Counted from the stretch's first letter, positions 24,101 through 37,217 are shown. The stretch is DNA of 64,000 bases from Pycnopodia helianthoides (GCA_032158295.1 CM063260.1:9032767-9096766); one strand, 5' to 3'. Made by a program: numbers and translations. The notes: a model not told the origin generated them from the letters alone.

Positions 24101-25338
24101 GCAGGTATTATGGCCTATTCCTTTTGGGACGTTTCAAGTTTCAAATTTGTGCCTGTTTGCAACTTACCCATCCCTGAAGTGACCACACAGATGGGTCTTA
24201 AGGGGCGATCCTAACTATACTGAGCCTTCGATCTGATGCACCGTAGTACCTGAATTGTGCATAAAAATGCATTCTAAAGTTTTACACCAAGAATAGGAAA
24301 ACTATAATATGTTGCATCAAGAAGATTAAAACCTTTCTCGTTACAAAAATGTATACGTCTTTGCAACAAAGCTTTAGTTCTGCGCTTTCCCTTTTACAAT
24401 ACATAAATACAAAACTCGCTAAAGAAGTAGAATCGACAACATTTTTGGTAAACAACTTAACAGAGAAATACAAGTTCCGTGCCTGCTAATTGGGTACCTT
24501 GTTTACCACAACCTGGAATTGGCCCATGTCAGAACACTCAGTCCGGTATCTACAACACACAAAAAACAAACAAACAAACACCCCAGCACCCCAACAAACA
24601 AACAAACAAACAAACGACTCTTTGCGACTTCACTGTCAAGTTCGTTTTTATTTCCTTTTCTATGTGTCAACAATTTTGCTTATAGTAAATTTCAGGCGCG
24701 AAGCCAAACAGCCTAGTTCATCACTGTCAAAGAGTAAAATAGCCTATACGATGTTGTGAAAAACAACCCGATGACGTCCTTTTTTGTATAATGATGAAGA
24801 CATCTATATTTTACGAGGCCAAACGTAACTTTGTCCTCGCGTAAATCCAAAAACACCTTCACAAAGGTTGAACAAACCATCGGTGTTAAACCCCAATCTT
24901 CACCCTCGGCACAAAATGAATGAATATTTGAAGTGACAGATCTATTTCGAGGTTGTTTTGCAATACAATGTCCGACCAACGTTCTTTTAATCGCTAACCC
25001 CACGTGCGATGCGACATTTCAAATTCGCCTACACATATTTCGTGTTTAGGAAACTCTTTAAAAGCAAGGACTTTCTGCTTTAAAACCAACGTAACTGGAA
25101 GCAGACTATGCGAAGAAGAAGCCGCAGATATGACAAGGTAAGATTTACACATAGTATTTAGTTTAGTTTGAACAATGCTACTGGCCAATGGGATTTGTAT
25201 GGTAGTGGCTGGTGTAACCAGTTTTCAGACTAGGGTACTCTTTAACTCCGTTTCCTTTCCATACAATGTTTTTTTCCCACACTCATTAAAAGTTGACGGA
25301 TTTCGGACGGCTGTAACCTCTTCTCAGGATGAAACATA
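21120..25338. other. Intergenic region without a supported gene
   Basis: No splice-supported coding region is seen. At 21905-22050 there is a dispersed repeat (ccttatggagacc, gtctatgggagg, acagggacaaaggaaag) that recurs at 41117-41270. A short (AAAC)n run lies at 24570-24617. The rest appears unique. Confidence 0.5.
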
Positions 25339-26594
25339 GTGCCGCCACATGAATTAAAAAAAACACGCTCTTTTTAATCACGTACGTACACGATAACTAT
25401 CGTGTACGTACACGATAACTCTGGACTTATCGTGTACGTACACAAAAAGTATAGACTTAGGCTTTGGAAAACGTTTGAGGCGTCATGTACAGTTTTTAAA
25501 AGAAGTAAGGGGAAACAAACAAAAGGTTAAGGGCGAAGCCACAAGAAGAACAAGTGTATGAGGGGAGGGGGAGGGGTGGGGGAAAGACGGGAAAATGAGA
25601 CTGTGTGCTTAGGCCCTGCATTGCTCCATTAACCTTTAGCATTAATTGGCGATGTACTCATGGGATTGTGGGAAATTTGAAACTATTTCCGGCGGTAGCC
25701 AACGAATAATAAGTGGGCAGAGACGCGTTGTGAAATGGTTGTCTTATGGCTTTGGTGTTCTCTGGTAATAAACCACCATGACAGTTTGAATGTTGCTTCA
25801 GTGGAAGACAAAGGTCTTTGTCTTTTGAAAGTCAAAAGGTGATGGTGAAAACAGACCTTTTATTTGATGTTTGCATGCATCCTCATAAAAAATGGGGTTA
25901 GGGTTTAGAAGAGGGAAAAAGAGGGGATAAAAGAAATTACTAACAAGAACATTTTTCCGGTGATAATATATGTTGAGCCACTTGTGTTTTTTCCTTTAAT
26001 GGAGGGGTTCAAAACATCTTCTGTTCGTTTATAAGCTTTACTTCACACTGGTCTCATCTCATGACTTGCTTGCACACGGCTACATGTATGATTTCACTCT
26101 TCTCACTGTAAACATTATACAAATCCCATATGGCTTCAACTTGTCATAAGAATCAACATGCTACATGAAATTGGGACATGCTACATGAAATTGGGACCAG
26201 GGTTGTAATACAAATGTCGGCGAATATAATTTTTATTAGGATCCAGTATGTGAAGCAAAAATCTGACTTTTTCCTGGCTCACAACTAATCCTTGTTCAAT
26301 GCATTTTACCTGCTTAGTTCGAGATCCAGGAATTGAGCCACGTCAAGTATGTCCGATGTGAATATTTCCGGTACAACTTAGCTGACCTCAGTAATCTAAC
26401 AGATCTCATGCACGTCAGAATTCCTTTTTTTTATTGGGAAAATCAATAACCCCCCCATAAACAATTGTTATCGTGTACGTACATGATAATGATCGTGTAC
26501 GTAAATGATAATTCTAAAGTTATCGTGTACGTACATGTTAGTTATAGTGTACGTACACGATAGGGACGGACTTTGTTTTTTATGTGGCGGCACT
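25339..26594. mobile_element. TIR element with palindromic subterminal repeats, ~1.25 kb
   Basis: The ends are inverted copies, TAGTGCCGCCACAT at 25338 and ATGTGGCGGCACTA near 26594, consistent with a TA target. Just inside each end are repeats of the self-complementary 20-mer TATCGTGTACGTACACGATA: three on the left (25380-25442) and about four, more diverged, on the right (26468-26563). No transposase ORF is evident, so it is non-autonomous. A related right end lies at 34310-34513. Confidence 0.8.
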
Positions 26595-27344
26595 ACGTAT
26601 TATTTTGAGTCCCTCGGTCTCAAAAGTTACACGGCACGCACGGGGTATTTTTATACGGTCATTTATATAAAGGTAAACGATATCATCGCTGTTGGTAGTG
26701 GTTGCGGTGTTTATATATATTTTGTTTGTGTGAGAGACATGTATACAAACAAGATGCACATTACAAGTTGTTCGTGCATTGTGCGTGATGCAAAAGTATT
26801 TAATGTGTTTTGTTTTGAAACAGCATCAGCTGTCAAACTTAATTCGGAGAGAAGATTCTAAATGTGTTGTCTTTCCTTCATTTTTATCAGATAGCTACAG
26901 ATGTACACATGTTATAAAAACCCGTGACAATCTCATCATTACATATAGTCACGTTTTAGTGAAACCAACGAACACCAATTAATGTATTGCCGAGGATTTT
27001 GTTCAGGGATTTATGTATAATTATAGTATCTTACTTTGATGCGGCAATCGAAACAAGTAATTGTGGTTTTTCAATGGGTGTTTAAATGACATTGTTTCAG
27101 GGCGAAACAATGTATTGGACATAATAGGTGCACCGGTGAGCTAGACGGAAATATAATCAGTTAGATTTTCCTGAATGATTACCGATCTTGTAAACTTGTC
27201 GATTTTATACAGTTATCTAGTTATTATGAAAATGAATAAACCTAACATATTGCAATATTGTTTTAAATAAAAAGGAAATACATAACATGTTACTAAATTA
27301 ATGAACTAAGAAGATCACTTTTGAACACGGTCGAACCAACCAAC

Positions 27345-28100
27345 AACACCCCAACAAACAAACACCCTAACACCCAACAAACAAACAAACAAACAAACAA
27401 ACAAACAAACAAACAAACAAACACCCCAACAGACAAACAAACAAACAAACAAACAAACAAACAAACAAACAAACAAACAAACAAACAAACACCCCAACAA
27501 ACAAACAAACAAACAAACAAACAAACAAACACCCCAACAAACAAACAAACAAACAAACAAACAAACACCCCACAAACAAACAAACAAACAAACAAACAAA
27601 CAAACAAACAAACAAACAAACAAACAAACAAACAAACAAACAAACAAACAAACAAACAAACAAACAAACAAACAAACAAACAAACAAACAAACAAACAAC
27701 AAACAAACAAACAAACAAACAAACAAACAAACAAACAAACAAACAAACAAACAACAACAAACAAACAAACAAACAAACAAACAAACAAACAAACAAACAA
27801 ACAAACAAACAAACAAAACAAACACCCCAACAACAAACACCCCAACAAACAAACAAACACCCCAACAAACAAACAAACCCCAACAAACAAACAAACACCC
27901 CAACAAACAAACAAACACCCCAACAAACAAACAAACACCCCAACAAACAAACACCCCAACAAACAAACAAACACCCAACAAACAAACAAACAAACAAACA
28001 AACAAACAAACAAACAAACAAACAAACAAACAAACAAACAAACAAACAAACAAACAAACAAACAACAAACAAACAAACAAGCAAACAAACAACAACAACA
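27345..28100. repeat. Very long (CAAA)n microsatellite with CACCCC interruptions
   Basis: About 750 bp of CAAA repeats are interrupted by CACCCC and CAA slips. It is open in several frames on both strands, giving long low-complexity CLFV or KQTN frames that are not genes. It probably grew by slippage. A small related array lies at 24570-24617. Confidence 0.97.
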
Positions 28101-29205
28101 AGGTCTACAATCACAAACAGACACGCAAACAATCCGAACAACACACACCTTCATTTGTGTCCACCGACGAAACAAAAGTAAAACTTTAGTGGGGGGGGGG
28201 GTGAACTTCTGAATGGTTATTAATATTAGTACAACCTTTGAATGTATTGAATGAATTCAATCACTCTTCGTATTGTAATTCATAAAATTCATAGTTTTAT
28301 TCTTTCACGTAATTTTCTACCGTAGCGTCATATCGATACAGAAAGATACAATGAAAATCACATGTAAGTGTCAGCTGAACAGTGTCTACTTGTTGAGAAA
28401 GCAGTAAAATTAACACACGGTATTTTCATATCCGTCCACGCTTAGCGACGTGACAGCGGGTACCAACCGCATCTCTGGCCAAAGCATTCGCGAACGGACA
28501 CCAACCCTCATAAATTTGAGAAACAATTCATGCATTATTTCGTTTCTCAGATTCAAATGCTTTTATTTATTTCCAATTAACGGGGGCATTTCAGACGAAA
28601 TAATTTCGCTGGATACTATACCATTAACTAGAAAGTTTTCGGATCGAGGTTTGAAAAAAATCAGGGTTAGTGTGACACTACCTCTAAAATGCACGGTGTA
28701 CAGGTTAGTTATTTTCTTAGATGTTCGTTTTTGTCGGACCTTAATTCTTTGGTATGAGAAATTCAAGGTGACAGTGCAGCGACATGATGAAAGGGCATGT
28801 AATTAGCTTGATTATTGTATCTTACATTGATCATAGGTTACGCAAATAATTGGCCACGTGTATAGGTACACATCACAGTCCTTCCATTCAAATCGGGCAA
28901 ATAGAGGAAAGAATTTTACTGACTGCACCGATTTGAGGAGAAACTGCAAAACAGAGGTGTTGACAAATCAGGAAATAGTCACCGATTGTCATGCACCGAC
29001 TACTGTTGGCACTGACGTAGTAAGGAAATCGAAAGTAGTCAATTCCGCAGTGGGCGTAGGTTCCGTGTATGATTGGTTTCACTGTACTATTCTATCGAGA
29101 CTAGAATTGGTTTGTAGATATCAAGGGATTCCCCAAAACAAATAACAGGAGGCGAGCTGTCACCGTACAATATATCCCCATACTAATAATCAAAGGAGGT
29201 TAGTG
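28101..29205. other. Intergenic stretch upstream of the secreted-protein gene
   Basis: A G run at 28191-28201 and AT-rich unique DNA. The open frame at 28450-28806 shows no domain, signal or splice support. No gene is called. Confidence 0.4.
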
Positions 29206-29213
29206 TATAAATA
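29206..29213 (+). promoter_or_regulatory. Candidate TATA box (TATAAATA)
   Basis: TATAAATA lies 479 bp upstream of the ATG at 29692. An acceptor-like tttttgaacag at 29659-29669 before the ATG would allow a spliced 5' UTR. Position and motif only; no expression evidence. Confidence 0.3.
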
Positions 29214-29691
29214 CGCAGTTTCTTGTAAACTGACATTCAGAAATAGGAGGGAGAAAACTCATCTTCCTTTTCACAACCAGAATACCGTCAAGTTGGACTG
29301 AGCACAATAGCCTTGAACACTAGTTTGTGACTTCGTTTAGGACGTATATGGATATGTACCCTGCAAACAACAGGATATGTCAGTGACCATCTTATAAACA
29401 TTGTGATGCTAATTGGCAAGTCAGATTCCTTAAAGAAATGAGTATTATTATCCTTCTCCTTCATGGTTAATTATTACCGCCAAATTGTTCGATTTTGTAA
29501 AATATCTGCAACGCACTCGACTGACTTAGACGTCAAGCTATTATACTGAACAAGTTTTGAAACAACGGTAATTTTGATCGTTTGAAATAAATGCTTTCTA
29601 CGATAAATCCTGTCTTCTTCATCAATAACAATCAGAAAGACTAATGTTTATGTTTTACTTTTTGAACAGGTATTTCCAGTGATTCTTGAAA

Positions 29692-32600
29692 ATGCATGTA
29701 TTTTGGGCATCTTGTGCCGCCGCATCACCATGTCATCGATTCCTCCTCCCCTTCCTCCTCGTAATGTCATGCTCCCTAGTTGCCCGAGGCAACTACTTCC
29801 CCCCGACGTTAAGCATCCGCCCAACCACGACCGTAAGATCCAAACCGCCGGTTCGCCAGTATTACACGCACAGCGAGGTACCGGAAGGGAGCTCAACGGA
29901 GTCTCCTGGCTCGTTTTATCATGTGATAAGTCCGTGGAACGACAGAGCGAAGAAGCAGCGAGTGCAACGAACACAGACCGGTGAGAGAGTTACTGGGGAC
30001 TCCATGGATTCCTTCGCACTTTTAGTGGAGGAATGGGTAAGTTGCATTCATTAAAAAAATAACACCTCAAATATGAATGGGTTAAAGACAAAGAAAAGTG
30101 TTTCAACCTTATTATAAAATTCATATCAGAGAAAAATGCCCATCTAAAATCCTGCCCCCTCCCCCCTCCCCAAAGCATCATAGACCATTGCACACAGCAG
30201 TACACTCACTACACATCGGACACCTAACTTGCATTGATCACATACACCGTATTGAACATGTTTGCGGTGAAGTAGAAAATGGAGCTTACGATCTTTGACT
30301 TCTTCAAACAAAAGCCATATTTCAAGTTAAAGGAACATTACAGAATTGGTAAGAAAAAAACTTGTAAAATATACTTTTTGATCACAGATTTACATAAAAC
30401 TTACACGGTCTAATGATGATGATAGTAGAAAACATCCCTTGAAATATTTCTGTCTGAAATGCCATATTTGATGAGAATTGAATAAACTAATTTTCCGATT
30501 GGAGTTTATCGCTCAGTGAGAGTTTTATTCATTTTGTTGAATCTGTATGATTTCATGCAAATGTGTAATCGGTTTTTCACAATTTTCTCGTGACCCAGAT
30601 GGCCGATCGATCTCAAACTTCTACAGGTTTGTCAGTTTATGTATATGGTGGATTACATAAAGTGCTTACACTGCCAGCAACAGTTTTGTTTGCAAAAACC
30701 AATTCTGAAATGTTCCTTTAAATGATTGAAATCAATACGTTAAAAAAAACCTGTTCAACCCTGGGTACAAATTTGCCCATTTTGATGGTACAAAGGGAAC
30801 ATGATCCTCCAGTTGTGTCAAATTGTTGCACAACATCAAATTTGTTAAAAAGTACCCATTCTTGAGCCATTTCAAACACAAATAGTGTGTAATAATTTAC
30901 AAATAATTTAACCCTGCAACATCAGAATCACGTCCACCCTGTCCATCTTTGATTGTGATTTGTGCCTGCGACTTGCTATATACGAGTGTGTATGGTACAC
31001 ATTTGTATTACGGGGATTTCTTTCCATGTGGCGCAGTTTACCTTGTTTTCGGTTACTCCTTACCACTTGTTGTGCAAAAGTTACACTGTTATAAAGGTTG
31101 AAACAAAATGTTGTTTCTTGAGTGATTTGAACCTCGTACTACAATAAAATAGAACAAAAACAACGGGGTTGAATGTACTTTTAAATTAGGTTTTGTTTCA
31201 TTTTTGATGAATTATTGCACCATTTCCATCCATGAAGAAAGCTGAGCAAGATACCGAACATTTTAACTAAAAAAACAAACATCGCACATGTCTATATTGT
31301 ACGCATGTATTGTTCATTTCGTTTCACAAGCTAAAGACTACCGTCAAATATAACTTATACTTATGTTCTAAATATTGTGTTTACCTTTATGCAGCACAAG
31401 GGGTGCATCATTTTTTTTGTCTAGGTGAGGGGGAGGTTGGGCACTTATGTTTAAAGGCAGTGGGTACTTTAGGTAATTACTCGAGAAATGCATAACCATA
31501 AAAACTTACTTGGCAAGTAGCACCTGAGAGCTGCTGATAGTATAACATATAGTGAGAAATGACTCGCTCTGAAGTAATGTAGTTTTTGAGATAGAGGTAA
31601 TTTGTCATTAAAATATTTAAATCTGAAAAAGGTATCAGGCATGAAGCTATTATCAGGCATTCGAAAGCACACACTATGCAACAAGGGTGTTTGTTTTCTT
31701 TCATTATTTTCTTGCAATTTCGATGACCAATTTTTAGCCCACATTTTCACAGGTTTGTATATTGTGTGCATTTGGAATACACCAAGTGAGGATACTAATC
31801 TTAGGCAATTATAAAAAGTATATCCTGCCTAAGTTAAGATAAAATATGTTTTTGGAGACGACTGTGATAATGCAGATGGCGATGATACCTCATCAAGTTC
31901 CTATTCTTGTCTTTCTCTTGATCTATTGCAGGCTAGTCGTAATTCTATCAGCAAATCTGACGCCCAGGCATACGCAGCAGCCATCTATGGTGGATCCATT
32001 CAGAATAAAAGAAAACGAATGATGGAAACAGCTGATTTATCACTGGGTGGCTACAGTGGGACGACACCTAAAACAAGACGTACCAGTGCACGACGTCGTG
32101 TTTACATCCCGGACCGGCAGCAAGTTTTTGAAGCCATGCCACCATTCAAGCCCCCTCCATCTGGCACACTGCTACCAGATTTGTTCTCTAACCCAAGAGA
32201 TGCTGCGGTGTCATCTCAGAACCGCCCAACAAGCAACACGTCATCGTCCGTCATTGCTCAGCGTCCCCCACGGCCATCTAGTTCCAATCCTGGAACCGTT
32301 CCTAGACTTGATCGAAAACCTTATTCAACCAAGAACCAAGATCCTCGTCGAAGTGGTCAAGTAGGCCAAATCGGTGTCGAAGGTTTTTCCTTTACCGGAC
32401 AAGAACCTGACGTTCCCGGCATTGAACCAAACGGTGAGCTCGAAGACACATTAACAGCAACGGAAGGTAGTATGGAGGAAGATGCGAGACAGCCTTCAGT
32501 ACTTGGAACACACAATGGCGTGTTTGCTGGTAGACCTTACCCGCCCATACCACCTAACGAATACAAAGAGCTCCCCTCTCCTGAAACAGATCATCCACAG

Positions 32601-35600
32601 ATACCAGGCAGTCATCCCACAACGTTTAATCCGGTGAGTCATTTATAAGAACAAGTAATAAACCACCAGGGAACCTGACTGGATAATACTAATCAGCTTT
32701 GCGTGAACAAAGAACAATTGACAAGAACAGGATTTGAACATGCGACGTCCAGATTTACGTGCCGGCTCTCTACCAACTGAGCTAATTAGCCGTAAAATGG
32801 GAGTTTCCCTGTTTTGTCAATATCTTTGCTCGGGCGCCATTTAAAAGTCAAACAACCTTAACCATGTATATAGACCTACAGACATGGACTACGCCCGCAG
32901 TTACAACACAGTTGGGAAGCTGCCGTTATTAAAAGATAACCATAAGCTGGGTGTCTAATTTTCTGTTATGGCTTTGAACTAGCCCCGAACAAAGATAATT
33001 GATTGACATACGGAAAGACCCCGTCATAGGGCTAATTACATCAGTTGGTAGAGCGTTGGCACGTAAATCTGGAGGTTGCAGGTTCAAATCTCATTCTAGT
33101 AAACTTTTCTTTGTTCACAAAAAATAAATTTATAAGATCTATTTTGTTCATTTAGATTTTTTTTTTTTTTTTAATTCCCTAAGGTACACGAATAACAAAG
33201 CCTGCAAATCGAAGTTAGAAATAAATGCGAACAAAAAAGTTTCTATTTGTCTGCCACAAAATTGTTTATCCGTGTGGATACAAAATAATCCAATGCCTTT
33301 TTAATAATGGCATCAAACACAATAAGCTAACCCTGGGCAGAATATTTCAAACTACAAATGAAAACATGGATAGGCAAACAATTAAGAAGAAAAATTAAAA
33401 ACAAAAGAAAATTTAAATCGGCAAAAAGTAAGGTAAAAATCACAACGAGTGTGCTCTTCCCTTGCCGAGCAATAGATTAAACACGTCTCCCAGTAAAAGT
33501 GATGTGGCACATGCATACACACACACACACAAATTAATGGTGAGAATAGGTAGAAAAAGTAATCAAAATGATGAACCAGACAGACTAAAAAGAGGGACGT
33601 CTGTAGATAAGGGATAATGCAAAGACAACACGTTGTTTATCATTTCCTTCTTGGATGTTCAGACCATGGGGTTGAATGGTCTGGAGGCACCTCATCCACA
33701 TTTACTCCCTACTCAGACGAACAGTCTCCCTGTGAGTGTCTGAAAAAAGATTTCATCGATGTAGCGCTACCAGCATGGACGGCACGGGGCTGTCGCCAAC
33801 ATGCGCCTTTCAAGTTGCCTCAAGTTGCCTCGAGTTGCCTCATGAACAGGCAGGTCATAGATGGTGCCATCCATGTACCCATTGCGGTGCCATGTACCTG
33901 TAGGAATGATTCTTACCCGTGAAAGAAAAGTTGTTTCTAGTATAGAACGTGGTGTATGAGAGATACCATGTAAGAAATGGGCGGTGGGTGTGACCACTCT
34001 TAGCCAGAGCTGAAGAGCAGGAAAATAACTTGTGGCTTCGGTAACGTTGGCAATATGGGATTTCTGGGTTCGAAGGAGGCTGTTTCTTGTTCAGAGTTTA
34101 AATGGGGGAAGCGTAGAAATGGTATCAGTTTCCTTAATTAAAAAAACCCGTGTTTTTATTACTATTTTCTATTTATTCGTTGACTAACAGCAGATATCTG
34201 CCATTTACAGGTATCATTTAAAAACAAATGAATAAACCGAAAACCCCCGTATAAAAAAATAGTTGTCTTTTTGCTAAAAAGAACCCACAGATTTTACGTG
34301 CATGAATAGTTATCGTGTACGTACATAACAATTATCATGTACGTGCACGTTAACTATCATGTAAGTACAGGATAAGTCTCAAGTTATCGTGTACATAGAC
34401 GAGAAGTCTAAAGTTTTATGTTTGTACCGGTAACTATCGTGTATGCGACAGGACAAGTCCGCACGTGTACGTACACGGAGCGGCCGTTTTTAATATTCAT
34501 GTGGCGGCACTATACGCTTCCGTAAAATCATTATTTCATTCTCTGTTAAAATCTATGATAGCTGTTAGTCATGTGTCCGAACAATAGGCGATATTTCTCC
34601 ATCTGAAGATTCCCTCTACTGGGACCGATCGGATTCAACAGGATTATTGCAGACTATAATACGATTACAATTGTTACACTGACATCAAGTTTCAGGCAAT
34701 TCCAATGTGTTTTTAGCTACACAAAAATATATTAATAATACAGCACGACAAAGATGCCCTGTGGTTTTGAATCCAGCGTAGCGTAGGAGGAGGCTTTGCA
34801 TTGGACATTCTAAGCTTTCTTCTACGTCCTGTTATTGATGCAGCTGTTGCTTTTCTGAAGAAACTCAGGGCCTTCCTGTTCTTATACTAATCACCATTGT
34901 CTAATATCTAACAATGCTTGCAGACAATTTGGCCAATAGACTGTATAAGTCTCGCGCATAACGAAAACAAGAAAACAACAAGACAAGAACGAAGACGTTA
35001 TTTTCCTATGAAATCAAATCTTCGTTTTAAATTATATTTATACAAAAGTTTTGACAATAAAAATACCCATAGCAAGTTGTTATAAACCACATTTCCATTT
35101 TTGTATAATGCAAATAAGTTGTTCAACAAAGTTAAAACTTGGGACGAGGATGTTTATTTTTAGAATCTCAAATTTTGCCAACCACGCCCGAATCTGTGCG
35201 ACCATCACATTATGTTTAATGACAATATGACATAACCTACCCATTTCATGGACATAAACTACGTTAAACTAAACTAAAATTCCGCACAGGTAAAACTCCA
35301 TCTGGGAGGGAACAAAATGGTCCCGGAAGTTCAAAATCGCACGAGACTTTAATACACAGTCTATATCTAAATACTAAGCAATTGGTTTATTGATATTTAC
35401 AAAGCCACACGCCCACACATTCTGATGAACAAGATCTTGTTTTTAAATCTTATCGGGAAAGTTCTTCATAACATTGTTTGTTGTAGTCGATGAAAATCTC
35501 CAATCTGCAAGCGAAAACTAACTACCAAATAAAGATGACATAATTTGAGAATCGTGTCCCAATAACACACAAATCCGTTCAGTTATCGATCGATACATTT

Positions 35601-37217
35601 TTGGACTCATTCAGAGTCCAACGAACCACATTAAAGTAAACACGTGAATAATTTATTTGAGGTTTAACATACAGTGACGAGAAAGCTATATATAATTCAA
35701 CTTTGAAAAATACACAGCAACAAATCTTGATCTGACAATTTCCGTCACATTGCTAATGAAACGCATTGTATTTTTCTTCGATTTTAATGTTGTGATGGTT
35801 CATATCTAACCCTAACCGCAGTTTGTAGAATGGAATATCCCACAATATAAGTGTCGTAAATCTACAACGTTTAAAGGCAGGGTATACTTTTGGTAATTAC
35901 TCAAAAAATTAATGACCATAAAAACCTATACTGGAGAAGAACTGTTGATATTATATAAAACATTTTAGAAACGACCCCCTTTGAAGTAATGTAGTTTTAG
36001 AAAAAGAGGTACTTTTTTACCCCAAAATTTGAATCTGAGATTCTCAGGCATCTGAAAACACACAATTCTATGCAAACAAGGGTGTTGTTTCTTTCATAAT
36101 TTTCTTGCAACTTCGATGACCATTTGAGCTCAGATTTCAACAAGTTTGTTATTTTATGTATATGTTGAGATACACCAAGTGAGGTATACCCTGCCTTTAA
36201 CAACAACACTTGATAATTATTTACGAATCATGACTTAAACTTTTGTATGAAAAGACTGGTCAAATCATTGCTTTGATAACTTGGTAACTTTAACAAAAAT
36301 ATGAGAATGGGTGTACCCTGTCACGGCAGCCATTTATTTCACCGTGGTGTTCACGTTTTAAAATTTGAATGATTTTTTTTTCTCCCATTATTATTCTACC
36401 CATGCAGCGTGACGTCAAAGTGCTAATAGAGACAAGGCGTCTTCAGTTAACATACAGCGTGAATGCCCCTCCATACTTTACCTTTGAGACTCTTCTCTCT
36501 CAGCTGGCCACCTTTCTCATGCCTGGTTTCTGTGTAGATCTAGCTGTAACCCGTAGAGATGAACAATGTGAGATTATTAGCCACATGGCCGCCCTCAAGA
36601 CAGACAGGCAGCAGATTTGGCAAATTGAGATTACTGATACAGGAGGCAAGGTAAATGTCTGATTATATACATTCAATGTTATCGTGATGGCAATCAACCA
36701 TCGCCATTATTAGGGAGGTTTAGCTGCACGTTACGCGAACAAAAACGTGAACGTGAACGTCAGAAAATTGTGTCGTTTCTAGGTGACGTCATCACTTTGG
36801 GCTTATTTCATGCCCACGTAAGACGTTTGCATGTACGTACCTGACGTAAGAAATGGTAACTTCACGTATGCTTAAAACGTGAGATTTTTACAACAAAATT
36901 TTCTGACTTTCACGTTCACGTTTTTGCTCGCGTAACGTGCAGCTAAACCTCCCTAATGTATCAATAAGTTTGATACCTACGTTGTATCTCTTTAAATGCA
37001 GATCATATGGTTTAACCAGTGTATGCCGGACTCCAGACTGTTCATCGTGCCTGGATTCACGGTTAGTTTCAAGTTAGTCGCGTTGCACCTCCAGCAGCCA
37101 ATGGACAAGTCAACACCAGAAGTTCAAAGGTTTGACGCAGCTGAGCATGAGGCGTCCCATCCGCCACCCATACACGCTGATGATAGTCAGCCTCTGACGT
37201 CAGCAAGTCTTCGATAA
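29692..37217 (+). CDS. Unrecognised predicted secreted protein, 501 aa, four exons
   Basis: CDS exons are 29692-30036, 31932-32633, 36408-36650 and 37002-37217. All donors are GT, all acceptors AG and all introns phase 0, giving 501 residues. Residues 1-34 look like a signal peptide with the hydrophobic core FLLPFLLVMSCSLVA. Residues ~35-350 are Pro/Ser/Arg-rich and probably disordered, with basic clusters (NKRKR, RTSARRR) that could be proprotein-processing sites. Exons 3-4 hold a compact, cysteine-bearing, probably beta-rich region: RDVKVLIETRRLQLTYSVN, LMPGFCVDLAVTRR, QIWQIEITDTGGKIIWFNQC and LFIVPGFTVSFKLVALHL. The acidic C-tail ends TSASLR. I do not recognise the family and assign no function. 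It could be a precursor for processed peptides or an extracellular matrix protein. The gene structure is well supported by sustained open frames and phase; an upstream non-coding exon is likely. Confidence 0.72.
30327..30721 (+). mobile_element. TTAA-flanked MITE, copy 4
   Basis: TTAA-AGGAACATTACAGAATTG at the left and ATGTTCCT-TTAA at the right, with shared interior tags. It lies in intron 1 of the secreted-protein gene, about 290 bp after exon 1. Confidence 0.93.
31451..31834 (+). mobile_element. Second TTAA-type MITE family (TTAAAGGCAG), copy A
   Basis: It starts TTAAAGGCAGTGGGTACTTT. Internal tags are ttactcgagaaatg, gaagtaatgtagttttt, acaagggtgttt and tacaccaagtgagg. The right end (cctgcctaag) is eroded. 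It lies in intron 1 of the secreted-protein gene and ends about 100 bp before exon 2. Confidence 0.85.
32707..33117. mobile_element. Foldback repeat with tRNA-like arms at both ends
   Basis: The left end is gtgaacaaag, then a tRNA-like arm on the minus strand (gaacaggatttgaacatgcg, ctctaccaactgagct). The right end mirrors it: ctaattacatcagttggtag, gaggttgcaggttcaaatc, ending ctttgttcac. The arms are about 130 bp each and pair with each other, and the body between them matches 52204-52400. It lies in intron 2 of the secreted-protein gene. No clear target duplication is seen. Confidence 0.8.
34140..34513. mobile_element. Right-hand fragment of the palindromic-subterminal-repeat element
   Basis: Diverged copies of the TATCGTGTACGTACACGATA motif fill 34310-34475, followed by the terminus ATGTGGCGGCACTA (34500-34513). 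This matches the right end of the element at 25339-26594. The left end is not found. It lies in intron 2 of the secreted-protein gene. Confidence 0.75.
34932..35369. mobile_element. MITE with ATAGACTGT...AGTCTCGCG ends, copy 1
   Basis: The left end is atagactgtataagtctcgc and the right end is the inverse gagactttaatacacagtct, preceded by aatggtcccggaagttcaaa. Internal landmarks (gaaatcaaatctt; gggacgaggatgtttatttt) recur in the same order at 48281-49000. It is non-coding, in intron 2 of the secreted-protein gene. Confidence 0.7.
35871..36200 (+). mobile_element. TTAAAGGCAG MITE family, copy B
   Basis: TTAAAGGCAGGGTATACTTT at the left and the inverse AAGTGAGGTATACCCTGCC-TTTAA at the right, both abutting TTAA. 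It shares internal tags with copy A at 31451. It lies in intron 2, about 200 bp before exon 3. Confidence 0.9.
36710..36956. mobile_element. Short MITE with ~60-bp inverted repeats (TTAGGGAGGTTTAGCTGCAC ends)
   Basis: The left TTAGGGAGGTTTAGCTGCAC pairs with the right GTGCAGCTAAACCTCCCTAA. Pairing continues inward through acgttacgcgaacaaaaacg and cgttcacgt motifs for about 60 bp. Several acgtgaacgt repeats lie inside. It occupies most of the 351-bp intron 3 of the secreted-protein gene, so that intron is largely transposon DNA. Confidence 0.85.

Noticed and set aside
27293..28181. Long open frames on both strands (up to 286 residues) rich in CLFV or KQTN
   Set aside because: They are the translation of a (CAAA)n microsatellite, open in several frames at once, with no start context, splice site or protein-like composition.
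28450..28806. 118-residue ORF upstream of the secreted-protein gene
   Set aside because: No domain, signal sequence or splice support; an overlapping opposite-strand ORF is equally open.
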